NCBI GenBank assembly: GCA_022652545.1
Contig: JALCRM010000002.1
Location: 1-64,000 of the forward strand
Reading direction: 5' to 3'
Length of the DNA stretch: 64,000 bases
Source of the DNA: Lachnospiraceae bacterium
GTDB taxonomy: Bacteria; Bacillota; Clostridia; Lachnospirales; Lachnospiraceae
Shown: positions 1-8,561 of the stretch, in pieces
How the letters are laid out: each line of letters begins with the position of its first letter
Position numbering within the stretch: position 1 is the stretch's first letter
Made by a program: the position numbers and the translations under genes
Notes under the pieces: model-generated
What the model was told of the DNA's origin: nothing
What the model saw: only the letters and a program-made list of their open reading frames with translations
Databases searched by the model: none

Positions 1-428
1 GTGTGAACCTGCCGCCTGAAATGGCCGGCAAGGTGTTCGACAACGTCAGGCAGGGTGAGGCTGTCGTGGTCTACGGCGGCATGACACAGAAGGAAGCGAT
101 CGCTTATAACGAGGAAAAAGGTATCGCGTCCGTGACAGAAGATTCTTCTTCAAAACAGACCGCATCCGCACCGGCAGCGGCAGCAACAGCACCCGCAGGA
201 GATGCTTCCGGCGGCAGTGCAGGGCAGCAGGCTGCGACCCAGGCGGCAGTGACACAGGCCCTGCAGGCAGCGCAGGCCGCGCAGCAGGCAGCGGCGGAAG
301 CCATGCAGGCTTCGCAGAACGCACCGGATGATGCGGAACTCGCACAGGCCGCGAAAGCAGCCCAGGCGGCCGCGGATCAGGCAGTGGCTTACGCACAGCA
401 GCTGGCCGGTATGTCGGGAGGAGAATAG
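1..428 (+). CDS. C-terminal part of an unrecognised protein with Ala/Gln-rich tail (cut by window edge)
   Basis: The frame is open from the first bases of the window, so only the C-terminal ~141 residues are visible. The first ~45 residues look like part of a folded domain (for example 'GEAVVVYGGMTQKEA'). The rest is a low-complexity Ala/Gln/Ser tail with many AQQA-type repeats that could form a helix or a flexible spacer. I do not recognise the family. The stop lies 2 bp before the next ATG, and that gene's ribosome binding site (ggaggaga) lies within this gene's end, so the two are probably co-transcribed. Confidence 0.6.
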   Translation, partial: VNLPPEMAGKVFDNVRQGEAVVVYGGMTQKEAIAYNEEKGIASVTEDSSSKQTASAPAAAATAPAGDASGGSAGQQAATQAAVTQALQAAQAAQQAAAEAMQASQNAPDDAELAQAAKAAQAAADQAVAYAQQLAGMSGGE

Positions 429-430
429 GC

Positions 431-1243
431 ATGTCCGGAAACAGATACGAACCGGAACCGCGGTATGTGACATTGACGCGGGACGGTCTTACGATGCGCG
501 GCATGATGCATGTGCCGTCCGGAGCGGACGAAACACACCGCGTTCCTGTGGTGCTGATCCTGCACGGATTTGCAGGAAACCGTATCGGGACCGGTTTTTC
601 AAATGCAGAGCTGTCCAAACGGCTGGCGGCGGAAGGGATCGCCAGCGTGAGGTTCGATTTCCTGGGCAGCGGCGAAAGTGACGGCAGGTTTCAGGATATG
701 TCGGTCCTTACGGAACTGCAGGATGCGGAGAGTATCCTGGATTTTGCACGCAGACAGCCCTTTGCGGATCCCGGGAGGATCGCAGTACACGGCATGAGCC
801 AGGGAGGCCTTGTCGCGGCGCTGCTCGCAGGAAGCCATCCGGAGGAGCTGGTGTGCGAAAGTCTCTGGTCGCCGGCCTTTTCCATCGGAGATAAATGGAA
901 GAGAGGCATCGCGGAGGATCTTGACCCGGATGTCCTGCAGCGGGACGGATATGTCGATGCAGGCGGTCTCAGGCTGGGGGAGATCTATTACAGGGATGCC
1001 GTCAATACGGATTTTTACGGGATCGCCGCCGGCTTCAAAGGGGACGTTTCGATCGTACACGGCACGAAGGACAAAGTCGTACCGATCGCCTTTTCACGGA
1101 AGCTGAAGCAGGTGCTCGGCGACAGGGCGGTCCTGACCGAGATAGAAGGGGCAGGGCACGATTATGAAAAGATCGCTTATGCGGAAGCCAGGCAGGATCT
1201 GGCTGTACGCTTTCTGAAGAAGGAACTGCTCGGGAAGGAATGA
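431..1243 (+). CDS. alpha/beta hydrolase, cinnamoyl/feruloyl esterase-like
   Basis: A 270-residue serine hydrolase of the alpha/beta fold. The oxyanion-type motif LHGF is near residue 44. The nucleophile elbow GMSQGG puts Ser at ~123. The likely acid is Asp214 in GTKD, and the likely His is ~243 in GAGHDYEK. The size and the 'FDFLGSGESDG' segment resemble small intracellular cinnamoyl esterases of rumen Butyrivibrio, which would release ferulate or similar acids from plant wall sugars; that substrate is inferred. It starts 2 bp after the upstream gene behind a good ggagga site and ends next to murI, so a three-gene transcript is likely. Another carboxylesterase or peptidase-like role is possible. 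Confidence 0.8.
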   Translation: MSGNRYEPEPRYVTLTRDGLTMRGMMHVPSGADETHRVPVVLILHGFAGNRIGTGFSNAELSKRLAAEGIASVRFDFLGSGESDGRFQDMSVLTELQDAESILDFARRQPFADPGRIAVHGMSQGGLVAALLAGSHPEELVCESLWSPAFSIGDKWKRGIAEDLDPDVLQRDGYVDAGGLRLGEIYYRDAVNTDFYGIAAGFKGDVSIVHGTKDKVVPIAFSRKLKQVLGDRAVLTEIEGAGHDYEKIAYAEARQDLAVRFLKKELLGKE

Positions 1244-1248
1244 TCTGT

Positions 1249-2067
1249 ATGAAGATAGGAATTTTTGACTCCGGTGTGGGCGGCCTGTCCGTCCTCAACG
1301 AATGCTGGCATGAACTGCCGCAGGACACGGAGTATCTTTTTTACGGCGATACGGAACATGTGCCGTACGGGCTGCGTACCGCGCAGGAGATACGCGGCTA
1401 TGCGGACAGCGCGGTAGACTGCCTGGCTTCGCAGGGTGTCGATGCGGTCATCATTGCCTGCAACACGGCGACCGCAGTTGCGATCTCCCGGCTCAGGCAG
1501 AAATACACGCTGCCGATCATCGGTATGGAGCCGGCCGTTAAACCGGCCGTGGAAAAAAATGACGGACGCCGTGTACTGGTCACGGCAACGCCTGTTACGC
1601 TGAGAGAGGAAAAACTGCGGAATCTGCTGGAACGGGTGGATGAGGAACACTGTGTGGAACTTCTGCCTCTGCCGGAACTGGTCATGTTTGCAGAGAGAGA
1701 GGAATTCGATTCCCCTGCTGTCCTGCAGTATCTGAAAAAACAGCTCGGCGACCGGAAGCCGGAAGAGTATTATGCTCTGGTGCTGGGCTGCACGCATTTT
1801 AATTATTTCAAGCCGGCTTTCCGCACGATCTTCGGAAAAGGGACAGTTCTGGTGGATGGACGGCGCGGAACGGTACGCCATCTCCGCGACATGCTCGGCA
1901 TCCCGCAGGGCGAAGGGTGCACGGATGCCCGGGCAGCTACGCCCGGGGACCTGCGTGCGCGCCGGCACACCGCGTTCCTGCTGTCCGGGCATCCGGTCAA
2001 AGATGCGGATACGCTGGGACATTTCATGCGGCTGATGAACCGTCTCGAGGATGTGAGAGAGGTGTGA
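1249..2067 (+). CDS. murI: glutamate racemase
   Basis: Converts L-glutamate to D-glutamate for peptidoglycan. The N-terminus MKIGIFDSGVGG is diagnostic. The two catalytic cysteines are in IACNTATA (Cys ~71) and LGCTHF (Cys ~181). Its 272 residues match the family. An ATG at 1240 overlaps the hydrolase stop (ATGA), but the gggaagga site sits about 9 bp before the ATG at 1249, and the family usually starts at this MKIG, so 1249 is chosen. The end is 6 bp from the convergent protease gene. The C-terminal stretch is Arg-rich but otherwise normal. Confidence 0.95.
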   Translation: MKIGIFDSGVGGLSVLNECWHELPQDTEYLFYGDTEHVPYGLRTAQEIRGYADSAVDCLASQGVDAVIIACNTATAVAISRLRQKYTLPIIGMEPAVKPAVEKNDGRRVLVTATPVTLREEKLRNLLERVDEEHCVELLPLPELVMFAEREEFDSPAVLQYLKKQLGDRKPEEYYALVLGCTHFNYFKPAFRTIFGKGTVLVDGRRGTVRHLRDMLGIPQGEGCTDARAATPGDLRARRHTAFLLSGHPVKDADTLGHFMRLMNRLEDVREV

Positions 2068-2073
2068 CGGCGT

Positions 2074-4623
2074 TCACTCTTCGATCAGCGGTGCCGTCCA
2101 GTACTGCTGGTCAAAACAGTCCGTAAAGCAGTAGCATACATTCAGCTTGCCGCCGTCACCCGTGATCTTCGTGTTGCTGATCTCAATATCGGCGGGATCG
2201 TCGACCGTCATTTCTTCCCCAAGGTAATAACTGTCCTGGTAGGTTCCGGAATACGTGTAGTAATCGCACAGGAAATCCAGCTTGTCTCCGGCCTGCAGGC
2301 CGGTCATGGATTTTGCCAGTGTGTCTGTTTCCCCGTTTACATAGTCGGTGCGGGCACCGGCTATATAGCCGTACGGATGGTCATTGTCAAAGACCAGGAT
2401 CAGGTTGACGCGGGTACCGTTCAGCATTGCGGGCACGCGGCCGGTGATCGTGTAACTGTCGGCAGTGCCGACGGTATCGAGATGATAGTAGGCGACAGGC
2501 TGGCTGTTGATGGAAAGCCAGGTGCCGTCGGTATCCCCGATCAGATCGCCGCTGTCGCTGAAGGAGTAGTTGTTGTCGAGCCCAAGATCCACGTAGCCGC
2601 TGCCGTCGTCGTAGAAAACATTCAGGTCCAGTTTCCGGACCTTTTCCCACTGTTCCTCGGAAAGATGCAGAAGGTGACGGCCGCCGTCAGAAGTCCAGAC
2701 GAGGGCGGACGGGTCGAACTGTGAAGAGGCAATGGACTGTACAATGGTCTCGTTGCTGACCGAACGGTCGGACAGGAAGCCGGTGTTGGAGGACGTCAGT
2801 CCGGAAACGCCGTTCACATCTCCGCCGAGGAAGGCATTCAGCAGCTCGCCGAGGGCATCGGTCGAATAGGAGCCGTAAGAGCTGCCGTCATAGCTGCCGC
2901 TGTCATAGGAAGAAGTGCCGTAGGAGGAGCCGCCGGTCAGCACGCCAAAAGGCGAAGAAGAGCCGCCGGAAGCGTACTGCCCGCTTGCTTCGATCTTGGC
3001 AAACGAAGAGATGCATTTCGAGTAGTCGGTGTCCAGGCCGAGTGTTTTATAGGAACTGATCATGGTATCGACATAGGACAGGCGCTTGTAGGGGAAATAG
3101 ATCGAGAGCCCGTAGGCGTTGGTCATGTCGTCGGAAGTACGGTTGTACTTCACCGCAGAAAGTACCGAGGCGGTTAAGGCCTTGGCACTGTCCGTGCCGA
3201 GACGGCCGGCGAGGTCCACCAGGTCCACCTGATCGATCTTCGAGGAGCTTGCAAATTCGCGCGCACCGCTGCGGGCTGCGGAGACAGTGCTGTAGCTGTT
3301 TCCGCTGATAAGCTGTGCGGTTTCCTTTGAAAAGGTGCTGAAACCGGAAGGAAATGTTTTCTGCAGCTCCGCCAGATCGATCAGGGAAAGCGTGGTCGAC
3401 TGTCCCCGGCATTTCTGGGCACTTACATCCACAAAATCGTCGATGATCGTTTTGGCCAGCGTCGTCGTGGGAACAGAGGTGTTTTTGGAAAGCTCCGTGA
3501 GCCAGTTGGTATAGTACCATCCCATGCCCGGTTCCGTCTCTTCGGAAGCAATGAGGTAATCAGCGCTTCCGGACAGGGACAGGGCATTTTCGGCAGTAGC
3601 CATCAGACAGGCGTCGAAGCCGATGAAATCGAACTTCTGCCCGGAATCCACGACGGCGGCCTTTATGCCGGAAAGGCTCATGGCACCTTCGTCGCTGTGT
3701 TTTTCGTCGTAGCCGTAACCGCTGATCGAACCGCCGCCATGGTCCCAGAGCACCAGTTCATTGCGGTCAGCAGGGAAGTTTTTCGTACAGTAATTGATGA
3801 AGGAAGTGAGTGTGGCCGGATCGGTCATGACCTTGTCGCCGACGCTTTTTACAAGCCGCTGCAGGCCTCCGTCAGCCACGCGGTAGATCTGGTTGGTGCG
3901 GCTGCTCACGACATCGTTCTGCCACTGGGTGCAGCCGCCGGTGTAAAGGATCACGTTCACGTTGTCGGACAGTGTCGCATTCGCCATTTCCGAAATGTCG
4001 GAGGTGGCCATGCCGCTCTTGGATTCAAGATCGGTGCCGCACATATAGACCATGACGGTGACCGTGTCTTTGCCGCTGCCTTTGAGTTTTGTGTATTTTG
4101 CCCGCGCGCCCTGCGCCACGTCCGTGTTCAGGGTGCCGCGGTTGTCTGCGGTGCCGCTCCAGGAAGAAGAGGTGCCGGAAAGCGTGTCCGTATAATCGCT
4201 GCCGAAAAGAGAGGAAAGCTGGCCGAAGCCGTCGGAAGCGGAGCCTGCCTGCATTGTGCCGTCGCCGGAGGGTTCTGTTTCATTACTGCCGGAGACCGAA
4301 TTATATGAGCCGGAACTGTCCGTGCCGGTGTCATAGCTGCCGCTGTCCGCGCTGCCTGTACCTGTGGTTCCGCTGAAAAGGCCCTTGCCGCCTGTCACGG
4401 CGAGTACGATCAGGGCGATCGCGATCACGAGCGGGGTAAGACACCCGCCGCCTCCGCCGCTCCGCAGGGGACCGCTTCCTCCGCCGGAACCGCCGCTGCC
4501 GCGGCCGCCGTATCCGTTCGAGCTGCCTACCGGGCCGGTGCCCAGTCCGCTGCCGCGGCGGTGCACACCGGCTCCGCCTCCCGTGACATGTTCCTGTCTG
4601 CCTAACGGCCTGTTTTCAGTCAT
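2074..4623 (-). CDS. membrane-anchored clostripain-family (C11) cysteine protease-like protein
   Basis: About 849 residues. Residues 1-80 are a Gly/Arg/Ser-rich segment, followed by one hydrophobic segment (LTPLVIAIALIVLAVTGG) at ~85-105. This predicts an N-in membrane anchor with the rest outside. A Ser/Gly/Asp linker leads to the C11 domain. The catalytic pair is visible: His ~295 in WDHGGG and Cys ~339 in FDACLM. Further Ser/Tyr/Gly-rich linkers separate it from a C-terminal beta-rich region. The ORF track begins 5 codons earlier, but the ATG at 4623 has a better gagggtgag site. Family members are Ca-dependent, Arg-specific proteases; substrate here unknown. It is divergent from the GH42 gene. 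Confidence 0.85.
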   Translation of the reverse strand: MTENRPLGRQEHVTGGGAGVHRRGSGLGTGPVGSSNGYGGRGSGGSGGGSGPLRSGGGGGCLTPLVIAIALIVLAVTGGKGLFSGTTGTGSADSGSYDTGTDSSGSYNSVSGSNETEPSGDGTMQAGSASDGFGQLSSLFGSDYTDTLSGTSSSWSGTADNRGTLNTDVAQGARAKYTKLKGSGKDTVTVMVYMCGTDLESKSGMATSDISEMANATLSDNVNVILYTGGCTQWQNDVVSSRTNQIYRVADGGLQRLVKSVGDKVMTDPATLTSFINYCTKNFPADRNELVLWDHGGGSISGYGYDEKHSDEGAMSLSGIKAAVVDSGQKFDFIGFDACLMATAENALSLSGSADYLIASEETEPGMGWYYTNWLTELSKNTSVPTTTLAKTIIDDFVDVSAQKCRGQSTTLSLIDLAELQKTFPSGFSTFSKETAQLISGNSYSTVSAARSGAREFASSSKIDQVDLVDLAGRLGTDSAKALTASVLSAVKYNRTSDDMTNAYGLSIYFPYKRLSYVDTMISSYKTLGLDTDYSKCISSFAKIEASGQYASGGSSSPFGVLTGGSSYGTSSYDSGSYDGSSYGSYSTDALGELLNAFLGGDVNGVSGLTSSNTGFLSDRSVSNETIVQSIASSQFDPSALVWTSDGGRHLLHLSEEQWEKVRKLDLNVFYDDGSGYVDLGLDNNYSFSDSGDLIGDTDGTWLSINSQPVAYYHLDTVGTADSYTITGRVPAMLNGTRVNLILVFDNDHPYGYIAGARTDYVNGETDTLAKSMTGLQAGDKLDFLCDYYTYSGTYQDSYYLGEEMTVDDPADIEISNTKITGDGGKLNVCYCFTDCFDQQYWTAPLIEE

Positions 4624-4646
4624 CGTTCTCACCCTCATGGAATATC

Positions 4647-4675
4647 TTTGTCCGGAAAATCATTTATAGTATACA
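4647..4675 (+). promoter_or_regulatory. candidate sigma-A promoter of the GH42 gene
   Basis: TTTGTC, then 17 bp, then TATACA, about 57 bp before the GH42 start in the short divergent gap. The -35 box is imperfect. The minus strand of the same AT-rich stretch could serve the protease gene. Confidence 0.4.
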
Positions 4676-4683
4676 ATAATTAT

Positions 4684-4697
4684 TGCGCCGCGGCGCA
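4684..4697. promoter_or_regulatory. perfect 14-bp palindrome in the GH42 leader
   Basis: TGCGCCGCGGCGCA is self-complementary and lies just after the predicted transcription start of the GH42 gene. This position suits a repressor operator (a CG-centred palindrome as used by LacI-type regulators) or a small hairpin. No regulator gene is adjacent, so the role is inferred. Confidence 0.35.
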
Positions 4698-4731
4698 GAA
4701 GATCAATTCGGAAGGAGCCTGCAGAAAACAT

Positions 4732-6735
4732 ATGAACATACATTTCGGAGCGGATTATTATCCGGAACACTGGCCGGAGGAAAGATGGGAAACAGATGCG
4801 CGTCTTATGCAGGAAATGGGCCTGCAGGTCGTGCGTATGGCGGAATTTTCCTGGCATAAGCTGGAGCCGGAGGACGGCCGGTTCGATTTCACATGGCTGG
4901 ACAGGGCGATAGCTTTGCTCGGGAAATACGGCATCAAAACAGTGATCGGCACACCCAGCGCCGCCCCGCCGGCCTGGATGATCGCTGCACACCCGGAGAT
5001 CCTGCCGACAGACAGGGAAGGAAGGACGCGCGGCTTCGGTGGCAGACACCATGACTGCCAGTCAAACGAAGTTTACCGTGCATATGTCCGACGCATGGTG
5101 ACGGAAGAAGCGGAGCATTACCGTGATGATCCGAACGTCATCGGCTGGCAGATCGACAATGAACTCGGCAACAGCCACGGCGATCTTTGCCATTGCGAGA
5201 GCTGCCGCAGGGCATTCGGAAAATGGCTGCAGAAAAAATACGGCTCGGTCGATGCATTGAACAGGGCATGGGGCACTGCGTTCTGGAGCCAGGAATACAA
5301 CAGCTTCGACGAGATCCCTACGCCCCGCATCACAGTCTGCGGGGAGAACCCCTCACAGATGCTGGACTGGAACTGCTTTCATTCGGACCTGATCCTGGAT
5401 TTTGCCTCCATGCAGGCGGAGATCCTGCGCAGGATCTGCCCCGGCAAATTCATCACACACAATTTCATGGGCTTTTCGGAGCTGGTGGATTACTATGACC
5501 TGGCCGAACGGCTGGACTTCGTGAGCCATGACCAGTATCCCTGCCTGCCGGACGAATTTTCACCTTCCCGGAGCGAAGCCGGCGCGGCAGCTGCCCTGGA
5601 CGTGGTGCGCAGTTTCAAGGAGCGCAGCTACTGGATCATGGAACAGCAGTCCGGGATCACGGGCTGGCAGACGATGAGCCGTGCACCGGAGCCCGGCCAG
5701 CTGTCCGCATGGACGATGCAGTCGATCGCCCACGGAGCGGACTGCGTGGTGTTTTTCCGATGGAGAGTGTACCGCTACGGAACGGAACAATACTGGCACG
5801 GGATCCTGCCGCACAGCGGGACGCCCGGCCGCAGGTACGAGGAGCTCAGGGACTGCATAAAGTCGGCAGGGCCGCTGATGGACCGTATGCAGGGCGCGGT
5901 GCCGCGGGCGCAGGCGGGCATTCTGTATTCGTTCCGACAGAACTATGCGATCACAATTCAGCCGCAGCACCCGCAGCTTTCCTACACCGGGCAGCTGCAG
6001 GCGTGGCACAGGGCTCTGTACGGGCAAAACATCCCGGTCGATTTTGTGCAGGGCGGAACGGTACACGGTGATCTGCCGCACGCTGATTTTTCGCGCTACA
6101 GGCTTTTGATCGCACCGCTCCAGTACCTCATGACGCCCGCTATGGAAGAACTTTTCACGGCTTACGTCAAAAACGGCGGCACGCTCGTGCTCACCATGCG
6201 CACAGGCGTGAAGGATGAAAACAACGTCTGCATGACGGACCGGGAACTGCCGGGCAGACTTTCCGAAGCGGCCGGTCTGGAGGTGCGGGATTACGACTGC
6301 CTGCGCGGTACGGATGTGAAGGTCACCTTCGAAGGAAAAGCTTACACTGCCGTCAAATGGGCTGATCTCATCACGCCATCCGAAGATACGGAAGTCCTTG
6401 CGGAATACGCCGGCGGCTGGTATGCGGGAACGCCCTGTATTACTTCACACCGCTTCGGGAAAGGCACCTGCGTGTACGTCGGCACGGAGCCCGGCCCCGA
6501 ACTGATGGAGGCGCTTACGGCAAAACTGTGCGCGGAGGCGGGCATACTCCCGCTGGCAAAGAGCGACCGGGGCGTGGAACTGATGCAGAAGGAGAACGCC
6601 TCCGGTTCCTGGCTCTTTGCCATCAACTTCACCGGGGAGACAAAACATTTTGAAGTGCCGGCAGGCCGCACCATGATCCTCGGCTCCGCGGCCGATACCC
6701 TGGGCCCCTATGAGACCCAGATCTTTGAGGGATAA
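4732..6735 (+). CDS. GH42 beta-galactosidase
   Basis: A 667-residue family 42 glycoside hydrolase, cytoplasmic (no signal peptide), releasing galactose from beta-galactosides. The N-terminus HFGADYYPEHW is typical. The acid/base Glu ~144 is in QIDNELG and the nucleophile Glu ~304 is in WIMEQQSG. After the TIM barrel come the trimerisation and C-terminal beta domains. Cysteines in 'GDLCHCESCRRAF' match the zinc site found in many members. The ORF track starts 28 codons upstream, but gaaggag and the family N-terminus favour 4732. galK and a GH36 alpha-galactosidase elsewhere in the window would handle related sugars. Confidence 0.93.
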   Translation: MNIHFGADYYPEHWPEERWETDARLMQEMGLQVVRMAEFSWHKLEPEDGRFDFTWLDRAIALLGKYGIKTVIGTPSAAPPAWMIAAHPEILPTDREGRTRGFGGRHHDCQSNEVYRAYVRRMVTEEAEHYRDDPNVIGWQIDNELGNSHGDLCHCESCRRAFGKWLQKKYGSVDALNRAWGTAFWSQEYNSFDEIPTPRITVCGENPSQMLDWNCFHSDLILDFASMQAEILRRICPGKFITHNFMGFSELVDYYDLAERLDFVSHDQYPCLPDEFSPSRSEAGAAAALDVVRSFKERSYWIMEQQSGITGWQTMSRAPEPGQLSAWTMQSIAHGADCVVFFRWRVYRYGTEQYWHGILPHSGTPGRRYEELRDCIKSAGPLMDRMQGAVPRAQAGILYSFRQNYAITIQPQHPQLSYTGQLQAWHRALYGQNIPVDFVQGGTVHGDLPHADFSRYRLLIAPLQYLMTPAMEELFTAYVKNGGTLVLTMRTGVKDENNVCMTDRELPGRLSEAAGLEVRDYDCLRGTDVKVTFEGKAYTAVKWADLITPSEDTEVLAEYAGGWYAGTPCITSHRFGKGTCVYVGTEPGPELMEALTAKLCAEAGILPLAKSDRGVELMQKENASGSWLFAINFTGETKHFEVPAGRTMILGSAADTLGPYETQIFEG

Positions 6736-6736
6736 G

Positions 6737-7918
6737 ATGGTCAAAACAGTGACGCCGGCCGAACTCGGCACCTGGGAAAGCGGGACATACAGGGTGCTGG
6801 ATGTGCGGGACAGGGAAGAATTTGAAAAGGACAGCATGAAAGGCGCGGTGAACGGAAGCCTCGCGCAGCTCCGGGAAGGTATCCTGCCGGTCGGCATGGC
6901 GAAAGATGTGCGCATCGTCGTGGTCTGCAGGTACGGAAAAGAGTCGGAGGAAGCAGCGGAACTTTTGTGCGCGGCCGGGTACGACGCCTGGAACCTGGAG
7001 GGCGGGTACGGCAGCTGGGTATGGTACCAGGCGAGGAACGCGGCCGATCCGGAACAGCGCCGTCTGGACATTGAAGACAGTATCAGGCGGAAATTCAAAA
7101 AGGACCTCTTCGGCAAATTTGTGAGTGCGATCGTGCAGTACAGGCTGGTCGAAGAGGGAGACCGCATCGCGGTCTGCATTTCCGGCGGCAAGGATTCGAT
7201 GTGTATGGCCAAGCTGTTCCAGGAACTGAAGCGGCACAACAAGTTTCCGTTCGAGCTTGTTTTTCTTGTCATGGACCCGGGATACAGCGAAGCAAACCGA
7301 AAGGTCATAGAAAGCAATGCCGCTCTTCTTGGCGTGCCCGTCACCTTTTTTGAGACGAGGATCTTCGATTCCGTCTACAAGGTCGAGAAATCGCCCTGCT
7401 ATCTCTGCGCCAGGATGCGCAGGGGGTACCTGTACAAAAAGGCAAAGGAACTGGGCTGCAACAAGATCGCGCTGGGACACCACTTTGACGATGTCATCGA
7501 GACGGCGCTCATGGGTATCCTGTACAGCGGGCAGTTCCAGGCGATGATGCCCAAACTGCACAGCATGAACTACGAGGGCATGGAACTGATCCGGCCGATG
7601 TACTTTATCCGGGAGGCGGACATCCGGCACTGGCGCGATTACAACGGGCTTCATTTCATACAGTGCGCATGCCATTTCACCGATACCTGCTCCACCTGCC
7701 GCGCAAACGGCGAGACAGGCTCCAAACGGCTCGAGACCAAGAGGCTGATCGCCGAACTGAAAAAGACGAATCCGTATATTGAAAACAACATTTTCAAGGC
7801 CACGGAGAATGTGCCGCTCAACAAGATCGTAGGCTACCGCATCGCCGGGGAGAAGCACAGCTTCCTGGAGCACTACGGGGACCGGGACGCTGATCTGTTT
7901 GAAGAAGACGGGAAGTAA
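6737..7918 (+). CDS. rhodanese domain fused to a TtcA/TilS-type PP-loop ATPase (probable tRNA thiolation enzyme)
   Basis: 393 residues in two parts. Residues 1-100 are a rhodanese domain with the likely sulfur-carrying Cys64 in VVVCRYGKES. Residues ~115-390 are an adenylating PP-loop domain with SGGKDS at 149-154 and GHHFDDVIET near 247. Cys pairs C221/C224 (CYLC) and C318/C321 (CSTC) fit the iron-sulfur or metal site of TtcA-like tRNA 2-thiolation enzymes. ThiI carries its rhodanese at the C-terminus; here it is N-terminal. Function (sulfur transfer to tRNA) is inferred from both domains. The start at 6737 is 1 bp after the GH42 stop, with a gaggg site inside that gene. Confidence 0.8.
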   Translation: MVKTVTPAELGTWESGTYRVLDVRDREEFEKDSMKGAVNGSLAQLREGILPVGMAKDVRIVVVCRYGKESEEAAELLCAAGYDAWNLEGGYGSWVWYQARNAADPEQRRLDIEDSIRRKFKKDLFGKFVSAIVQYRLVEEGDRIAVCISGGKDSMCMAKLFQELKRHNKFPFELVFLVMDPGYSEANRKVIESNAALLGVPVTFFETRIFDSVYKVEKSPCYLCARMRRGYLYKKAKELGCNKIALGHHFDDVIETALMGILYSGQFQAMMPKLHSMNYEGMELIRPMYFIREADIRHWRDYNGLHFIQCACHFTDTCSTCRANGETGSKRLETKRLIAELKKTNPYIENNIFKATENVPLNKIVGYRIAGEKHSFLEHYGDRDADLFEEDGK

Positions 7919-7928
7919 GAGACGGCAG

Positions 7929-7970
7929 AAAAAGGGACCGCAGCGCAGTGCGCGCCTCGGCCCCTTTTTT
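7929..7970. terminator. bidirectional intrinsic terminator
   Basis: An A-rich 5' arm (aaaaagggaccg) pairs with cggccccttttttg across a GC-rich loop. T runs occur on both strands. It lies between the convergent rhodanese/TtcA gene and the ANTAR gene. Confidence 0.7.
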
Positions 7971-8011
7971 GTTCGCGCCCGGAAGGCGCACATCTTTTCT
8001 TTCCGTTTTTA

Positions 8012-8548
8012 CTATTCCGCATTGAAAAGGATCAGCCTTGCCACTTCCGACATGGGCGTCGAGGTCTCCATGCTTCGCTTCTGCAGGAAACGGTGCGCCT
8101 GGTCTTCGGTCATGGAGTTGTGCTCGATGAGATAGGCCTTGGCTTCGTCAATGGCTTTCTTGTCCTCGTCCGTACGTTCCGAAATATGTTCGCGGCTGCG
8201 CCGTTCGTCCAACTGCATGAGGATACGTACGCTGCCGCAGAGTTCATCGCTGTGTACCGGCAGGGCGACTTTGAAAAGATCCTCATTCTCCAGATATCCC
8301 AGCGTTTCCGTCCGCCCCAGTACGAGGAAATAGCAGATCCTGTCCAGGTCGTAGCTGAGTGTGTCCACGGTCATGTCCGGCAGTCTTGCCGAACAGATCA
8401 GCACGCCGCCGTCCATCTTGCGGATGGCGCGCGAGGCTTCCATTCCCGTACGGCAGGAACTCCGCACAAGGATGTTGTTCCGGGACAGGATCTGCTCGAC
8501 CGAGGTTCTGAGCTGTTCATTTGTGATGGCAATCACGATCCGGTCCAT
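8012..8548 (-). CDS. ANTAR-domain RNA-binding antiterminator with degenerate receiver domain
   Basis: 178 residues. The C-terminal ~55 residues (AKAYLIEHNSMTEDQAHRFL...) form an ANTAR domain, the RNA-binding module that promotes antitermination in nitrogen and ethanolamine operons. The N-terminal ~115 residues resemble a response-regulator receiver, but the usual phospho-Asp strand reads 'LICSARLPDM', with Ser where Asp is expected. Phosphorylation is therefore unlikely and it may sense through a protein or ligand partner (inference). The gene starts 13 bp after glnA on the same strand behind aggaggg, so it is in the glnA transcript. The glnA leader contains a terminator, a natural target. 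Confidence 0.85.
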   Translation of the reverse strand: MDRIVIAITNEQLRTSVEQILSRNNILVRSSCRTGMEASRAIRKMDGGVLICSARLPDMTVDTLSYDLDRICYFLVLGRTETLGYLENEDLFKVALPVHSDELCGSVRILMQLDERRSREHISERTDEDKKAIDEAKAYLIEHNSMTEDQAHRFLQKRSMETSTPMSEVARLILFNAE

Positions 8549-8561
8549 GGACCCTCCTGGT

